A DNA stretch of 64,000 bases from Phymorhynchus buccinoides (GCA_017654935.2 CM065712.1:26764505-26828504), one strand, 5' to 3'. Positions 1 to 13,766 are shown, counted from the first letter of the stretch. Translations and numbers: made by a program. The notes: a model not told the origin generated them from the sequence alone.

Positions 1-67
1 GTAAGTTCTTGTTTTCTTTCTTTGTATTTGCAAGAACCATGATTTATTGATTCCAATCTACAAACCA

Positions 68-1098
<1,031 letters not shown>

Positions 1099-1348
1099 CT
1101 TGCCTTCAATGTTGTTCAACAGTGAATCTTTGTTTTTCAATACCTGGCTTCCAACGTTCTGCTTCTGCATCAATTCCAAGTAGCTCTGGAACGAAAGACT
1201 TAGTATGCCCGAGTTTAAGATATAAATAATTATTTTTAAAAAAGATACTGTGATATTTTGCTTTCTCTGAAATCTGTTTTAAGTCTTTGGGTAAAGGTTA
1301 TTGAATCATTGATTAATTGTCCTTTGCCGATCTACGATCGCAAAGGAG

Positions 1349-1355
1349 TATGTTT

Positions 1356-1428
<73 letters not shown>

Positions 1429-1460
1429 GTTTGTTTGTTTGTTTGTTTGTTTGTTTTTTT
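1349..1460. repeat. (TTG)n then (TTTG)n microsatellite
   Basis: About 25 TTG units run into about seven TTTG units. The tract directly abuts the dispersed repeat that begins near 1465, so it may be the decayed tail or flank of that repeat. Confidence 0.95.
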
Positions 1461-1464
1461 TCTG

Positions 1465-1850
1465 TCTTGTTCCAAGGATATCTCCCGAACCGCTTGACCG
1501 AATCGCTTCAAATCTTGTGTGGTGGTGTGTCACCATGAGAGGAAGGCCTCCGCGCAAATTATTTTGCCGTCGTGACCTTGACCTTGACGCATGACCTTGA
1601 AAACCGAAAATATTTAAGGGGCCATAACTTCCACACCGTAGGTCCTAGAGTCTTGAAACTTGGCATGGAGGTACTTTGGCTTATGCCCGTTCTGATGATG
1701 GCATACCGATCAAGGTCAAGGTCAGGGAGATCGGTATGGCCTTGAAATGTGTAGGGGTCTAAAAATTGGGTTTTCAGCCATAATTTTCACATTTGTACTT
1801 GACAAAAGCGCTTCAGATTGTGTGTGGAACTGTATAACCTAGTTATAGAT
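1465..1850 (-). repeat. Dispersed repeat rich in TCAAGGTCA motifs
   Basis: This segment matches, in reverse complement, parts of 46850-47740 and 58605-58800. Shared blocks include the 'aaggatatctcccgaaccg' stretch and the 'ggcttatgcccgttctgatg' stretch. It carries tandem TGACCTTGACC motifs near 1572-1600 and 1705-1725. It looks like an internal fragment of the TIR element described at 46164-47879. Confidence 0.8.
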
Positions 1851-1854
1851 TGAA

Positions 1855-2600
1855 GTTTTGATTGATTAATTGATTTGAGTCATTGAATGATTGAGTAATT
1901 CATTAATTGATCGATTATCGAGTATGCTAATAGGAAATGGGTTGAAGTTTTGATTGATTAATTAATCCGATTGATTGGGTGCTTCGTTGCTTGATTGATT
2001 CATTGATCGATCGAGTCATTGATTGATTTTGAAGTAGACTAATAACAAACTGATTGATAGATTCATTCCCCTATTCACTGATTCCTACAAGCAGCTTATT
2101 TATTGATTGATTTATTGATTGATTCATTCATTCATTCATCCTTTCACTCACTCACTCTCTCATTCATTCATTAGTTTGTTCGCGCCTTTCATTCAATCTT
2201 CTTGGATTCAATGATTGCTTGCTTGCTTGATTTTTGACTCAAGTCATTCCTCTCGTTCCGATATCCAATTCCTGTCATTTATTTATTCATTCGTTTCCAT
2301 ATCATTCATTCATCATCTCATTCATTTGACTATTCATTTGTCGCATTATTCATTCCATCTTTATCCATCGCATCTTCTTATTATTTAAGAAAATGTATAT
2401 AGCACTTCACCTTTAAGCTCTAAGCGCTTAAACATTCCAGTATTATTTCATTATGTCATTCGATGTATTTCATCACACACCCATTTCAACTCACTCGCTC
2501 ACTGAAATTTCGCTCATCACACTCACTCACTCATTCACGTCACTTCACTCACTCATTTCATTTTCATTCATTCATTCAGATCAGTCAGTCATTCAGTCCA
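1855..2600. repeat. Degenerate GATT/CATT tetranucleotide region
   Basis: Diverged runs of TTGATTGATT change into ATTCATTCATTC and CTCACTCACT. Near 2388-2445 there is a reverse-complement LINE/SINE-type 3' tail (AAGCGCTTAGAGCTTAAAG with a following GTGCTATA), like the tail at 58283-58355. No coding signal. Confidence 0.7.
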
Positions 2601-2713
2601 GTCAGTTAATCAATGGCGTTCACAAGCTGTAGTTCAAACATGTAGGCCATAAGAAACGGTTTGATTGCAAGTCCTCTTTGTGAGGAGGGGGGGGGGGGGT
2701 GAGGTGAAGGCTA

Positions 2714-3960
2714 GTGTGTAGGTGTGTGGTGTGTGTGTTGCGTTTGCGTGCGTGCGTGTGCGTGCGTGTGCGTGTGCGTGCGCGTGCGCATAATATTATA
2801 TTAGGTGTGTATGGGTGTGTGTTCTGTATGTCTGTCTATCTCTTCTTCTCCCCTCTTTCTCTTGTATGTGTGCTGTGCGTACGTGTTACGTGCATTTGTG
2901 TGTGTTTGTGTGTGTATGTTTATGTGTGTGTACGCGTGTGTGTTGTGTGTATCACGTTTCGCATGTGCGTGGTGGCTTTGTGTGTAATATGTGCCTGCGT
3001 GCCTTAGTGTGTTTGTGTCGTCTCTCTCTCTATCTCTCTCTCTCGTCCTCCAGTAGGCATCTCCTCCTCGCTCTCTCTCTCTCTCTCAGTCTCATCCTCT
3101 CTCTGTTATGTGTGTGCGGCGCGCGTGCGTAGTGTGTATGCACGTTCATATGTGCGTGTTGTTTGTGTGTATATGTGTCCTGCGTGCATGTAAGTGTGTG
3201 CGCCTCTCTCGTCTCTCTCTTCATCCTCTCTCTATCCTCTTCTCTCATTCTCATGACTCCTCTCTCCTCATCTCTCTCTCTGTAATTTGTGTGCGCGCGC
3301 GGTGCGTGTGGTGGTTATAGCACGTTCGCATGTGCGTGTTTTTGTGTCGTATATAATGTGGGCCCATGCGTGCATGTGTAATGTGCGTCTCTCTCTCTCT
3401 CGTCTCTCTCATGTCTCTCTCTCTCATCGTCTCTTCCTGTCCCTCTCTCTCTCGCTCTCTCTGTACTATGTGTGATGCTAGCAGCGTGGCGTGTGTGTTA
3501 TGCACGTTCGTGCATGTGCGTGTGTTTGGTGTTTGTGTGTATGTGTGGGCCTGCGTGCATGTGTGTGTGCTCTCTCTCTCTCTCTCTCTCACTCTATAAA
3601 TCTCTCTCTCTCTCTCTCTCTCGGATATCTCTCTCTCTCTCTTCTCTGTATGTGTGTGCGCGCTCGTGCGTGAATGTGTATGGCACGTTTCGCATGTGCG
3701 TCGTGGTGGATTGTGTGATATGTGCACTGCGCGTGCACGTGTGTGTGTGTGCGTCTCTCTCTCTCTCTCTCTCTCGTCTCGAAAATCTCTCTCGGTCTCT
3801 CTCATCTCGTTCTCCTCTCTCTCTCTGTAATGTGTTGGTGCCGCGCGTGGCTTGTGTGTATGCACGTTCGCATGTGCAGTGTGTTTTGTGGGTAATATGT
3901 GCCTGCGTGTCATGTGGTGTGCTCCTCTCTCTCTACTCTCTCTCGTCTCTCGTCTCTCGA
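2714..3960. repeat. Hidden satellite of ~181 bp units (six copies)
   Basis: The low-complexity TG/CT sequence has a higher-order period. The core CACGTTCGCATGTGCGTG or a near variant recurs with CACGTT starting at about 2953, 3141, 3321, 3503, 3684 and 3863, spacings of 188, 180, 182, 181 and 179 bp. Each unit holds a (CT)n block, a GTGCGCGCG-like block, the core and a TGCCTGCGTGCATGTGTG block. Bases 2681-2699 are a short poly-G run. Confidence 0.85.
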
Positions 3961-4281
3961 TCTCGTTTTCCCCCCCCCCCCCCCTTCCCTCTCGTCTCGT
4001 CTCTCTCTCTCTCTCTGTGTTGTGTGTGTTGTGTGTGTTTGTTTGTGTGTGTTTGTGTTGTGTGTGGTGTGTGTGTCTGTCTTGTCTGTCTGTGTACTGT
4101 GTGTGTGTGTGGTGTGTGTGTGTGTGTTTGGTGTGTGTGTGTGTGTGTGTGCCTGCCGCTGCACGCGTCGCGACCACTACTACGCACGTTAAATCGGGCA
4201 CGGGGGGGAGGGGATGATTTGTGCCCTATGTGTCATCAATAACAATGCGCGTTGTGCATAATTTCGCTTAATCACAGCCTC

Positions 4282-4327
<46 letters not shown>

Positions 4328-4459
4328 ATCCTCTCTCTCCTCTCTCTCTCTCGCTTTCTCTCTCTTTCTCTCTCGCTTTCTCCCTCTCCCCCCGCTCTCT
4401 CTCTCTCCCCTCCCCCTCTCTCTCTCTCTTCCCCCTCCCTCTCTCGCTCTCTTTCTCCA

Positions 4460-4504
<45 letters not shown>

Positions 4505-4659
4505 GTCCCTCTCTCCCTTTCTTTCTCTTCTCTCCCTCCCCCCTCTCTCCTCCTTCTCTCTCTTTCTAGATCTCCTACCCCCACATCTCTCTCGCTCTCT
4601 CGTCTCTCTCTTCTCTCTCTCTCTCTCTCTCCCTCTCCCCCCTTCCCTCTCTCCTCCCC

Positions 4660-4705
<46 letters not shown>

Positions 4706-5035
4706 TCGCTTTCTGTCTCTTCTCTCTCTCTCTCTGTCTCTCCTCTCTCTCTCTCCCTCCCTCTCTCTCTCCCTCCCTCTCTCTCTCTCTCCCTCCCGCT
4801 CTCCCCCCCTCTCTCCTACCTCTCTCTCTCTCCTCCCCTCGCTCTCTCTCTCTCCCTCCTGCTCTCCCCGCCCCCTCTCTCTCTCTCTCGCCTCCCTCCC
4901 TCTCTCTCTCATCTCTCTCTCTCTACTACCACTACTATACTACTACTGGCTACTGCTAACTATATACTACTACTACTACGGACTACGACTACTACTACTA
5001 CTACTACTTAGCTACTAACTAACTACGACTACTAC
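3961..5035. repeat. Poly-C, (TG)n, (CT)n and (TAC)n tracts
   Basis: Poly-C lies near 3969-3985, TG-rich sequence at 4015-4152, (CT)n with CCC interruptions at about 4281-4923, and (TAC)n at about 4923-5035. The (TAC)n block runs into the MITE that starts at 5038. No gene is seen. Confidence 0.95.
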
Positions 5036-5253
5036 TAGGTGAAGACTGGGTGAAAAGCGCATGGGCGGATAAGAACCCACCCCAATTATCTCTTGAAATG
5101 AAGCACATTTAAGTCTCATTTTGCGCCCATGAGACGACGTTATTGTCTAGCATTCGTGTCTCATGTGCAATTTGACTGAAATTTGCTTTATTTCATGAGA
5201 TAATTGGGTGGCTTCTTACCCGCCCATGCGCTTTTTTACCCCTTCTTCCCCTA
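5036..5253. mobile_element. Palindromic TA-flanked MITE, copy 1 (most diverged)
   Basis: Arms starting GGTGAAGACTGGG and ending TTCTTCCCC are nearly perfect inverted complements around a short centre and are flanked by TA on both sides. It is related to the copies at 49474, 51739 and 52914. The conserved arm includes AAAAAGCGCATGGGCGGGT and CCAATTATCTCATGAAAT. The TA target duplication suggests the Tc1/mariner superfamily. No coding capacity. Confidence 0.9.
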
Positions 5254-6240
5254 TACAGTACATAGACGTGCACAACAATGACAGAATAACAGGGAGAGAA
5301 AAAAAGACTCAACTGAGGCACCTTTTTTTTACGCAACGAACCAATGGAACGCTCTATGACAGGGGGGAGGGGAGGGGTGGGGGGGTGCACGAAAGAAAGG
5401 AAGAAGAAGAATTAGACATGGAAACGAAACAGACTTTTAAAGTGCACTGAGACGTTTTGAGCAGCTTCGTAGGAATGTGTCCTAAATTTCTCTCCTTCCT
5501 CCCCCCCCCCCCCCCCCCCCTCCCCCCCCCCCCCCATTTCGTGTTAAACGTCTTGTTGTGTAATTTCGGTACGTTGCCTTTTTCTCTTTTTTTTTTTTTT
5601 TTTGTTGCACTTTCGTGTGGTTACACTCCTCAATAACTCGCAACAACAACAACAACAACAAACCCCCCCCCGCCCCACGGAACCGAAATTGTATTATTAA
5701 AGTTAAAATTTTGACATTCGGTTTTTTTAGAACATACACATCATCATTTACACGACTGAACGCTTTGGCGTTCTATATCTTCCGTCTTTAGATATTACCC
5801 CCCCCCCCCCCCTTTTCCCCCTCAACAAAAAACCCCAAACAAACCCACACCTGAAGTTCAGCACTTCTGGTAAAAACATTAAAAAAAAATATTAAAAAAA
5901 TTCTTAAATCAGTGTGAACTCTCCGCCATGTACTTTAAAGACCCCCCACGTCACGTGTCACATCTTATGTTAGGAAGATTTCGTAAGATTTCTTACCAAG
6001 CTATAAGAGGGAAAACAAACGAGAAAACCGTGGATTTTCGACACGTGACGTGGGGGTCTTAAAAAGAGAGAAGAGTTTGGGAGGTTTGTAGGAATGTTTG
6101 GTGTAGGCCTTACTACTACTACTACTACTACTACCTATACGACATAATTGCCAAATGATACCACGGCTGTTGCGTCTGAGGTTTGGAAATGTATACGAAG
6201 TGTTTTGCGAAAGATGTGCGTATATATGTATGACCTGAGA
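5254..6240. repeat. Homopolymers plus a small inverted repeat
   Basis: Poly-C runs lie at about 5501-5535 and 5799-5812, poly-T at about 5587-5604, (AAC)n at 5640-5660 and (TAC)n at about 6112-6133. An inverted repeat pairs 5938-5959 (AAGACCCCCCACGTCACGTG start) with 6040-6060, about 80 bp apart, and may be a small MITE. No gene is seen. Confidence 0.75.
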
Positions 6241-7360
6241 GAGAGAGAGAGAGAGAAAAAAAAAAAAAAAAAAAAGGAGAGAGAGAGTTAGACGAGAGAC
6301 TAAGACGCGAGAAATTATTGATTGAATTGATTTCATAGAGCTAGGGATGAAGCTAGAAATAACTTGCTATGGGACATCCAGACGACAGAATAGATTTATA
6401 GAAGGAGCAAGACGCGAGACGAGAATAAACACCTACAAAGTAATATAAAGCATGCAAAAAACATCCCTATAATTATTGTAACATATCAATAAGAAAACAA
6501 ACCATATTATTATTGATCAATGCTCATTATTAACATTCAAAATGTGTGAAGTAAGCGCATACCGCACGGGAAAATAAAACCCAATCTTAATTTTTACACT
6601 CAAAGAAGTGCACAAACATATAAAGAAAAAAACCTCAATCATACTTCATCCTTAAAATGTACTTATTTGAACATAAAACCATGCATATAATAAAATAAAA
6701 TATAAGCTCTACTTTACCTACTCATCTTAACATGCACAATTTAAAATATAAATACATGTACGTACCCATGGCAACATGAAACCTATACCTACATTACATT
6801 ATTCATTTGTAGCATAAACAAATTAAAAAATAAACACACACTCGTAACAAAAGCAGACCAAATCATATTGTTTGCAAGCGAATACACAAATTAAAAAGTA
6901 AATACTACTCATAACGAAAGACAAGCCGACGAGATAAGGAGGGAATGTGAGAGTCAGAGATGAGAGAGGAAGAGTAAGAGAGACGAACACGAAACGAAAG
7001 AACCCATCGAGAGAAGAGATGGTGAGAGACTCATAGAGGCTATTACGATGCATGATTTGCGATTTAAGAGCCGATACGCATGTCGCTTGACCAAGCCTAA
7101 GCCCGATTTTACAAACTGATCTTAAAAATACACGAAGGTGTAAATGTAATGGTATATACTATGACAGAATGAAATAAATGAAATTATGTGCATATTTTTG
7201 TTGCAAAATATGAGTTTAGGAAAAACATTTTGTTTGCGGCCCGTCTTGGTAATACAGGCTTATAATAATCTCTGTCTAGATAACTCTTAATGCTCTTTCT
7301 GTGAATGTCTGTCCGTAATAATCCGTATGTCGAATAAAAACTGTCTGTTATCATACGAGT
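6241..7360. other. AT-rich stretch without recognised feature
   Basis: After a short (GA)n/poly-A run (6239-6285) the sequence is AT-rich and unique-looking. Open frames are short and lack family resemblance or good splice-site context. I see nothing to annotate. Confidence 0.6.
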
Positions 7361-7935
7361 ATCTGAGAGAGACTCTCTCTCTCAGTCCTCTGAGAGTCTC
7401 TGAGAGAGAAAGAGACTGTCTCTCTCTCAGACGAGACATACTGAACACGGCAGACACATCTCTCTCTAGAGGACTATCTCTCTCCTCTCTTTCTCTCTCT
7501 CTCTCAGAGTCTCGAGAGAGAGAGAGAGGGGAGAGAGAGACTGAGGATAGAAGAGATGATGAGAGAGAGAGACGAGACGATGACGGAAGAAGAGGGAGAC
7601 TCTCATAGTCTGTCTGTGGGTGCTGTCTCTCTCTCTCTCTCTCATAAAAGAAAGATGGGATCGGATTCGTCTAGATAGGGAAAGAGTCGAGCTCTCTCTC
7701 TCTCTCTCGTCTCTCTCTCTCTCGAGACTCTACTGTAAGATGCTCTTCTCTCTCTCTCTCTCAAGAGAAGGAGAGAGAGACTCTCTCTCTCTCTCTCTAG
7801 AAGGTGTGAGTCTTTGAGAGAAGAACGAAGACTATATCTGCCCACCGTCTCTGCCTCTCAGTCTCTGAGATCTCCCACCCGGTCTCCCTCTCTCTGTGTT
7901 CACTGTGTGGGACTCTCTCTCTCTTAGATGATTCT
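7361..7935. repeat. Alternating (GA)n and (CT)n inverted simple repeats
   Basis: GAGAGA and CTCTCT blocks of 10-40 bases alternate on the same strand, so many short hairpins are possible. Open frames of Ser/Leu or Arg/Glu are artefacts. Confidence 0.9.
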
Positions 7936-8049
7936 TTCATATATTTTATACTTTCCTTGTGTTTTTCGTGATTTCTCGTTATTTGGATCTTCTTTTTCCC
8001 CTCGAGGAGCATGGTGTAAAGAAGCTTGAGCTTATCCGTTTACCCTCAT

Positions 8050-8082
8050 TAAACATTCGTATTCGTACTCGTATTCGTATTC
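8050..8082. repeat. Short (ATTCGT)n hexamer tract
   Basis: About five imperfect ATTCGT/ACTCGT units. Flanking sequence to about 8200 is unremarkable. Confidence 0.8.
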
Positions 8083-8199
8083 TCCCCCTCCCCCCCGTAA
8101 CTTACCATTAACGACTCAGGAGATGGAAGGTAACGTTGATTGAACTGTTAACCATTAAAAGGCTGTTGACTTGTATCCACATACATTCTCCTACTACTG

Positions 8200-8712
8200 C
8201 TTCTCTCTCTGTCTATGTGAGGACTCTCTCTGTCTGTCTGTCTTTCGACTTTCTGGGTCTGATCTCCCTCTCAGCTTCTCTCTCTTCTCTCTCTATCTCT
8301 CTCTCTCTGCTCTCTCTCTCTCTCTCTCTCTCTAGGTCATCATCTTTGTTCTGTCTGTTCTGTCTGTGATGTCTGTCTCAGTACCGTGTGTCTGTCTGTC
8401 TGTCTCTCTCTCCCTCTCTCTCAGTCTCTCCCCATCTCTCTATGGACTTGTCTGTTACGTGGTCTGTCATGTCGCTCTCGTCTCTCTTGTGAGATGCTCT
8501 CTCTCTCTCTCTATCTCTCTCTCTCTATCTGCAAAACGCTACTCTCTCTCTCTCAGCTCTCGTCTTCTCTCTCTCTCTCTCTCTCTCTCTCCCCATCCCT
8601 CTTCTCCCCCCTCCCCTCTCTCTTCACTCCATACCCCCCTTCCTCCACCTCCTTTCTGTATCTCTTTGCCTCGATACCCCCCCCATCTCTCTCTCTCTCT
8701 CTCTCTCTCAAG

Positions 8713-8751
<39 letters not shown>

Positions 8752-8905
8752 TCTCGTCCACCCCCCCCGCTCTCTCTTCCCCTGTCTTTCGCTGCGCGCG
8801 CGCGTTGAGGCGTGCCTTCTTCTGTGTGTATGTGTGTGTGTTGTGCGTGCGCTTTTCGTGCGCTGCGTAACCTGTGTGCATGCGTGTGTGCGCGTCGTGT
8901 GTGTT
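8200..8905. repeat. (CT)n-rich block ending in TG/CG-rich sequence
   Basis: Interrupted (CT)n with poly-C patches runs from 8204 to 8790, followed by CGCGCG and TGTGTG to about 8905. No gene is seen here or in 8906-9460, which is purine-biased but not repetitive. Confidence 0.9.
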
Positions 8906-9464
8906 CATGACTAGAAACACAGAAGGGGGTGTCGGTGAAGGGAAAGGACGATTGTTTTACAATAATAAGCAAGCCTTCGCTCCTTTGCAGCCCCTCGTAC
9001 ACATGACTTACACTCTGAAAGAGAGACGAATCGCTTGAGTCGTGGAGATCAGACCGAAGAAGATAAGACACTTATGGAATGAGACAGAAAGGTGAGGAAG
9101 AAGGAGAGAGTTCCTTTGAAGAGAGACCATGAGAAGAGAATAAAAAAAGATTGAGAGGAAGGACGTCCTGAGAGAATGTAGGAAGGATGACGAATAGAGA
9201 TAGTGAGACAGACTACATATGAAAACGGACGGGGAGGAGAGGGAGAGAGGAAGACAGAGTAGATGACAGACAGAGACGTTGTGACAGATAGAGAGAAAGA
9301 TCTGAACACGCGAAAAAAAGAGAACAAAGCTGTAGACGAAATTGGGAGAAGAGAAGAACAAATCGACAGACGACAGAGAGACAGAAATACGAAGAGGAGA
9401 GTGTGTTTTTGTAGACGCTTTGTACGATTGAGAAGAGACCGAAAAAAAAAACGATCGGATAGTG

Positions 9465-9467
9465 TGT

Positions 9468-9504
<37 letters not shown>

Positions 9505-9895
9505 AGAGAGAGAGAGAGAAGCAGAGAGAGGGAGATGAGCGAGAGAGAGAGAGAGAGAAAGAGACACAGAGACACAGAGACACAGACGAGAGTGTGTTGA
9601 GTGTATGTTTGTGCTGTCTGTGTTGTGTGTGTGTGTGTGGTGTGTGGTGGTGTAGTGGAAAGAAAAGACGAGAGAGAGAGCCGAGAGATGGAGGGAGAGA
9701 GGACGGAGGGAGGGAGAAAGAGAGAGAGAGATGAGAGAGAGAGAGAGGGCTGTCTCTTGCCTGCTACTCTTCTACTCTCTCTCCGCATTTCTCTTCTTTC
9801 GTCCTCTCATCTCGCGCTCCTGTCCTCTCTCTCCTCGCGCTCTCTCTTCTGCTCTCGCTCTCTCTGGCTCTCTCCCTTGCCTCGGTCCTGTGTCC
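9465..9895. repeat. (GA)n, (TG)n and CT-rich tract
   Basis: (GA)n lies at 9470-9590 with GACACA interruptions, TG at 9600-9655, purine-rich sequence to 9750 and CT-rich sequence to 9895. Bases 9896-10180 hold nothing I recognise. Confidence 0.9.
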
Positions 9896-10180
9896 CCCTT
9901 GTCCCTAAAACACCTGAAAAATGTTTATTTAGCAAGGACGAACAGATTTTAGGCAATATGCCCTTAAGAGACAGAAGAACTTGAGAAACTTTGAAAAGAA
10001 CTTTAAATACACTTTTTTTTCAAGGATAAAGATTTTTAGTTTTTAGAAGCAACAGCCTATCCTTTCCCAATCTGTGTCCTTGGTACAATATACGAACTAG
10101 AATACAAATTAAACATGTCAGTAAGAAGGGCTATATGATATTACACATACAAATTTTGAACATAAATGGTAGCACCTGTT

Positions 10181-10241
10181 GTGAGAGAGAGAGAGAGGAG
10201 AGAGAGAGCGTAGAGCTAACGAGAGAAGGAGAGAGAGAGAT

Positions 10242-10272
<31 letters not shown>

Positions 10273-10343
10273 AGAGAAGGAGGGAGGGAGAGAGAGAGAG
10301 AGAGAGGAGAGAGGAGAGGAGTAGAGAGGATAGAGACAGACAG

Positions 10344-10390
<47 letters not shown>

Positions 10391-10715
10391 AGCGAGAGAG
10401 AGAGAGAGGAGAGGCCGATGTGCAAGAGCTGAGATCAGAGTAGTCGATGATCGAGAGCAGAGCTAGATCTTTCTCTCTCTCTCTACGTCTTTCCCTCGTT
10501 CGCTCTCTACGTCTCCCTCTCCTTCTCTATCTCTTTCTATCTCTCTGCTCTATCCATATCGCTCGCCACAGATCTTCTCGTTCTGTCTCTTGATTGTGAC
10601 TTCACTTGACCTCTTCTCTGCGTCTCCAGCTCGCTCTCTCGATCTATCCCATCTCGCTCGCAGATTCTCTCTATCTGGCTCTCTTTTCTCTCTCTCTTCT
10701 CTCTCTCTTCTCGAG
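10181..10715. repeat. (GA)n then CT-rich tract
   Basis: (GA)n lies at 10181-10420, followed by diverged CT-rich sequence to about 10715. Bases 10716-10985 contain no recognised feature. Confidence 0.9.
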
Positions 10716-10985
10716 AGATGTAGGGTGGGGATGGGAACGGACGGGGGTGGGGTTGTCTTGGTAGCTTAAGAAGCATTTGATGTCTTTGTTTTGACTGAGT
10801 TCAAGCGAGTTGGGGAGACGAAAAAAACACCATGCAGATGAATGGTTGTTTCTCCAGTCTCCAACACAATAAAAGGAACCAGCGTCACTCGTAAACACTT
10901 ACTTTGGAGATGTACTAGCCTTAGATAACCTTTGGTACTAGTCTGAGCCGAGTTGGTGCTCTGTGTGTGAGAGAGGCACGTTAGT

Positions 10986-11455
10986 AAGAGCGAGAGAGAG
11001 AGAGAGAGAGATGAGAGAGAGAGAGAGCGAGATGAGAGAGCATTGAGAGAGAGAGACGAGAGAGAGAGAAGAGAGAGATGAGAGAGAGGAGAGAGGAGAG
11101 AGAGAGAGAGGAGAGAGAGAGAGATTGAGAGAGAAGAGGAGAGAGAGAGAGAGAGAGAGAGAGGAGGGGGGGAGAGAGCCGGAGGGAGTGGTGGGGGGAG
11201 GGAGGGAAGCTGAGTAAGAGTGCTGTTGGTGTGTAAAAGAGCGAGTAGTGTGTGAGGGAGCGGGTTGCGGGGAATGGGGGAGGAGACTCAAAGGCACAGT
11301 GGGCTCCGTGTGTTACCTATTTTTTCATACGTTGGACGCAATGTGGGAGGGGGAGGGGGGACGGATTGAAGGGGGAGGGGGGCGAATGTTTGGGGATGAA
11401 AAGGGGGGGGGAAAGGAGCGGACGGGGGGGGGGGGGCGGGGGTGGGGGGTCGTTC
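10986..11455. repeat. (GA)n followed by G-rich sequence
   Basis: (GA)n lies at 10989-11165, then GGGAGGG-type sequence continues to 11450 with several runs of at least six G between 11345 and 11450. G-quadruplex formation is possible in principle. No gene is seen. Confidence 0.85.
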
Positions 11456-12309
11456 ACTGAGATTGCAGAATTTTTAATCACACAAACAAAAACAACAACA
11501 ACAATTGCAACTCCGAGCGGTCTGCAAAGTCCTCTCGCACCATCGCCGAGCTACTCCGAAATCGGAACTTGTCGGCTGTACACATACATACAAAACGCAT
11601 CAACACAGCACGTAACTACATAAAAAAACCCGCATCAAAACAGCACCGTAACTGAATAGTTTTTTTTTTATATAATAGCCTTGGGGTTAGGACCCGTGAT
11701 TTGAGCGCGCGTGATCATATCATGCGCACACGAGCGCACAGAAAAAAAAATCATGACAACTCTGTTATAGACCATTCAACAAGAAATGTTGTGAAGGGTG
11801 AATAAAACACTCATTGGGGGGAAATACATGCAAAACTTCGCGAGATATTTATCGATTATGGTGTTTCGCGGGTGTAGGTTGAAGCCCCCGTAACTGGCAG
11901 CGAACCTTGACCTCAATGTCAAACTAAAATACCTCAGTGGATAGCAGCATCTTTTGCAACTAGTATAAAATAAACCAAATTTGCTGATGAGTAGACTGAA
12001 TAGTTTTTGAGAAAAACGGGACGAATTAGCCGGACCGGGACGAGGCACGCCGGACGGAAGGACGAAGGGAAGGCCGGACAGACAAAAACAATAGCTCCAC
12101 GAAACTCTTCGGCTCGAGGACTAACATGCGCGTGCATTGTGTATCCATCCATGCGCGTGAAAGGCAATGTTTGATGGAAGAAGAAGACGAAAGAAGACGA
12201 AGAGACGAAGAAAGACGAAGAAGATACGAAGAATGACAACAAACGAATCATATGTATGTATATTTGTACGGGTACGTTTATAAGCTATATGCTATGTTTT
12301 TATCCAGGG
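11456..12309. other. Unassigned sequence before the gap
   Basis: Non-repetitive with a small (GAA)n tract at 12178-12235. The block 11780-12110 reads like decayed dispersed repeat (for example GAATAGTTTTTGAGAAAAAC followed by GGACGGAAGGACG), but I could not tie it to a family in this window. The sequence is cut by the assembly gap. Confidence 0.5.
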
Positions 12310-12809
12310 NNNNNNNNNNNNNNNNNNNNNNNNNNNNNNNNNNNNNNNNNNNNNNNNNNNNNNNNNNNNNNNNNNNNNNNNNNNNNNNNNNNNNNNNNNN
12401 NNNNNNNNNNNNNNNNNNNNNNNNNNNNNNNNNNNNNNNNNNNNNNNNNNNNNNNNNNNNNNNNNNNNNNNNNNNNNNNNNNNNNNNNNNNNNNNNNNNN
12501 NNNNNNNNNNNNNNNNNNNNNNNNNNNNNNNNNNNNNNNNNNNNNNNNNNNNNNNNNNNNNNNNNNNNNNNNNNNNNNNNNNNNNNNNNNNNNNNNNNNN
12601 NNNNNNNNNNNNNNNNNNNNNNNNNNNNNNNNNNNNNNNNNNNNNNNNNNNNNNNNNNNNNNNNNNNNNNNNNNNNNNNNNNNNNNNNNNNNNNNNNNNN
12701 NNNNNNNNNNNNNNNNNNNNNNNNNNNNNNNNNNNNNNNNNNNNNNNNNNNNNNNNNNNNNNNNNNNNNNNNNNNNNNNNNNNNNNNNNNNNNNNNNNNN
12801 NNNNNNNNN
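12310..12809. other. Assembly gap of 500 N
   Basis: Exactly 500 undetermined bases, a size usually used as a placeholder. Upstream exons of the plus-strand gene ending at 15151 could lie inside or beyond it. Confidence 1.
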
Positions 12810-12839
12810 TTGCTTTTATAATACTATCTGTCTGACTTA

Positions 12840-13450
12840 TTGCCCCCCCCCCCCCCCCATATCCTGCTTTTTCAACAAAAATTATCTGCAAAATAAGTTG
12901 TCCTTTGGGCTCCTCCGAAATCGGAGTGTCGGCTGTACGTAGCGGGGAGACAGTGAAAACTGAAACCGGACACGTAAGTACCTTACCCATTGTGCCATAA
13001 TGGCCTGGGAACGCAGAGAGAAGGAAGAAGAAGAAGATAGTCCATTGACGTATTATTGGATTATTACAAAAAACTAAAACTTGTATTCAAACAATGACTG
13101 CAGAAATATAAAAAAGTGGTTTTGCTTTTTATATTTCAAGCAGGTCTTTGTTTTCCCCCTAGCTCTGTTGGCAGTCAACCAATCTCTTTATAAGCTTTGC
13201 CGACTGGCTTTGCACAACTACTATAGAAACACTGTCTTTGCATAAGCATTGTCCCTCCGACATGGGAGAAAAAGTACTAAATCCAGCACTTCTTTTTTTT
13301 CAGAACACGGAACATTCATAAGTTAACGTCTAACTGAGTTTGTTTCTGAAGTTCACAAATACAGACATTGGATACAGAAAATTTTTCCAAGCAAAATTCT
13401 GCATTTCAAATGCACCAACTTTCGGTCCCTCAGAGTAGGGGTGCGGGGAA
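12840..13450. repeat. Mixed dispersed-repeat fragments
   Basis: Poly-C at 12842-12858 is followed by a reverse-complement fragment (about 12900-13030) of the repeat seen at 29907-30208 and 57548-57955. Next comes GATAGTCCATTGACGTATTA (13037) with following sequence shared with the TIR element at 56154-57010. Bases 13330-13445 match 24930-25030 (ACAAATACAGACA and CTGCATTTCAAATGCACCA). No coding. Confidence 0.75.
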
Positions 13451-13763
13451 GCTTGGATTTTTACCATACAACATCGTCCAGTTGATTTGTCATGATATAT
13501 TTATCTAAATTAAATGCCTATTGAAAATGAATCATCATATAATTACATGCATGAAAAAATCACGCATGTTGTGAAAACAAAAGGAATATAACATTCGTTT
13601 TTTAAGGCACCTGTTTCTGCGTGAGTTACAGTTGTAGGTATGTGGACTGTCTCAGGCAGTTGCTAAGATTTAGATCGAGCTTTTCATGCAGAACACACTA
13701 AACTTAATTGTAGTGAATAAACTAATGAGTAGTACTGTTTCTATGATGAGGATTCCTTTTAGG

Positions 13764-13766
<3 letters not shown>

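Noticed and set aside
12252..12990. Frames across the N gap
   Set aside because: They consist mostly of undetermined residues.
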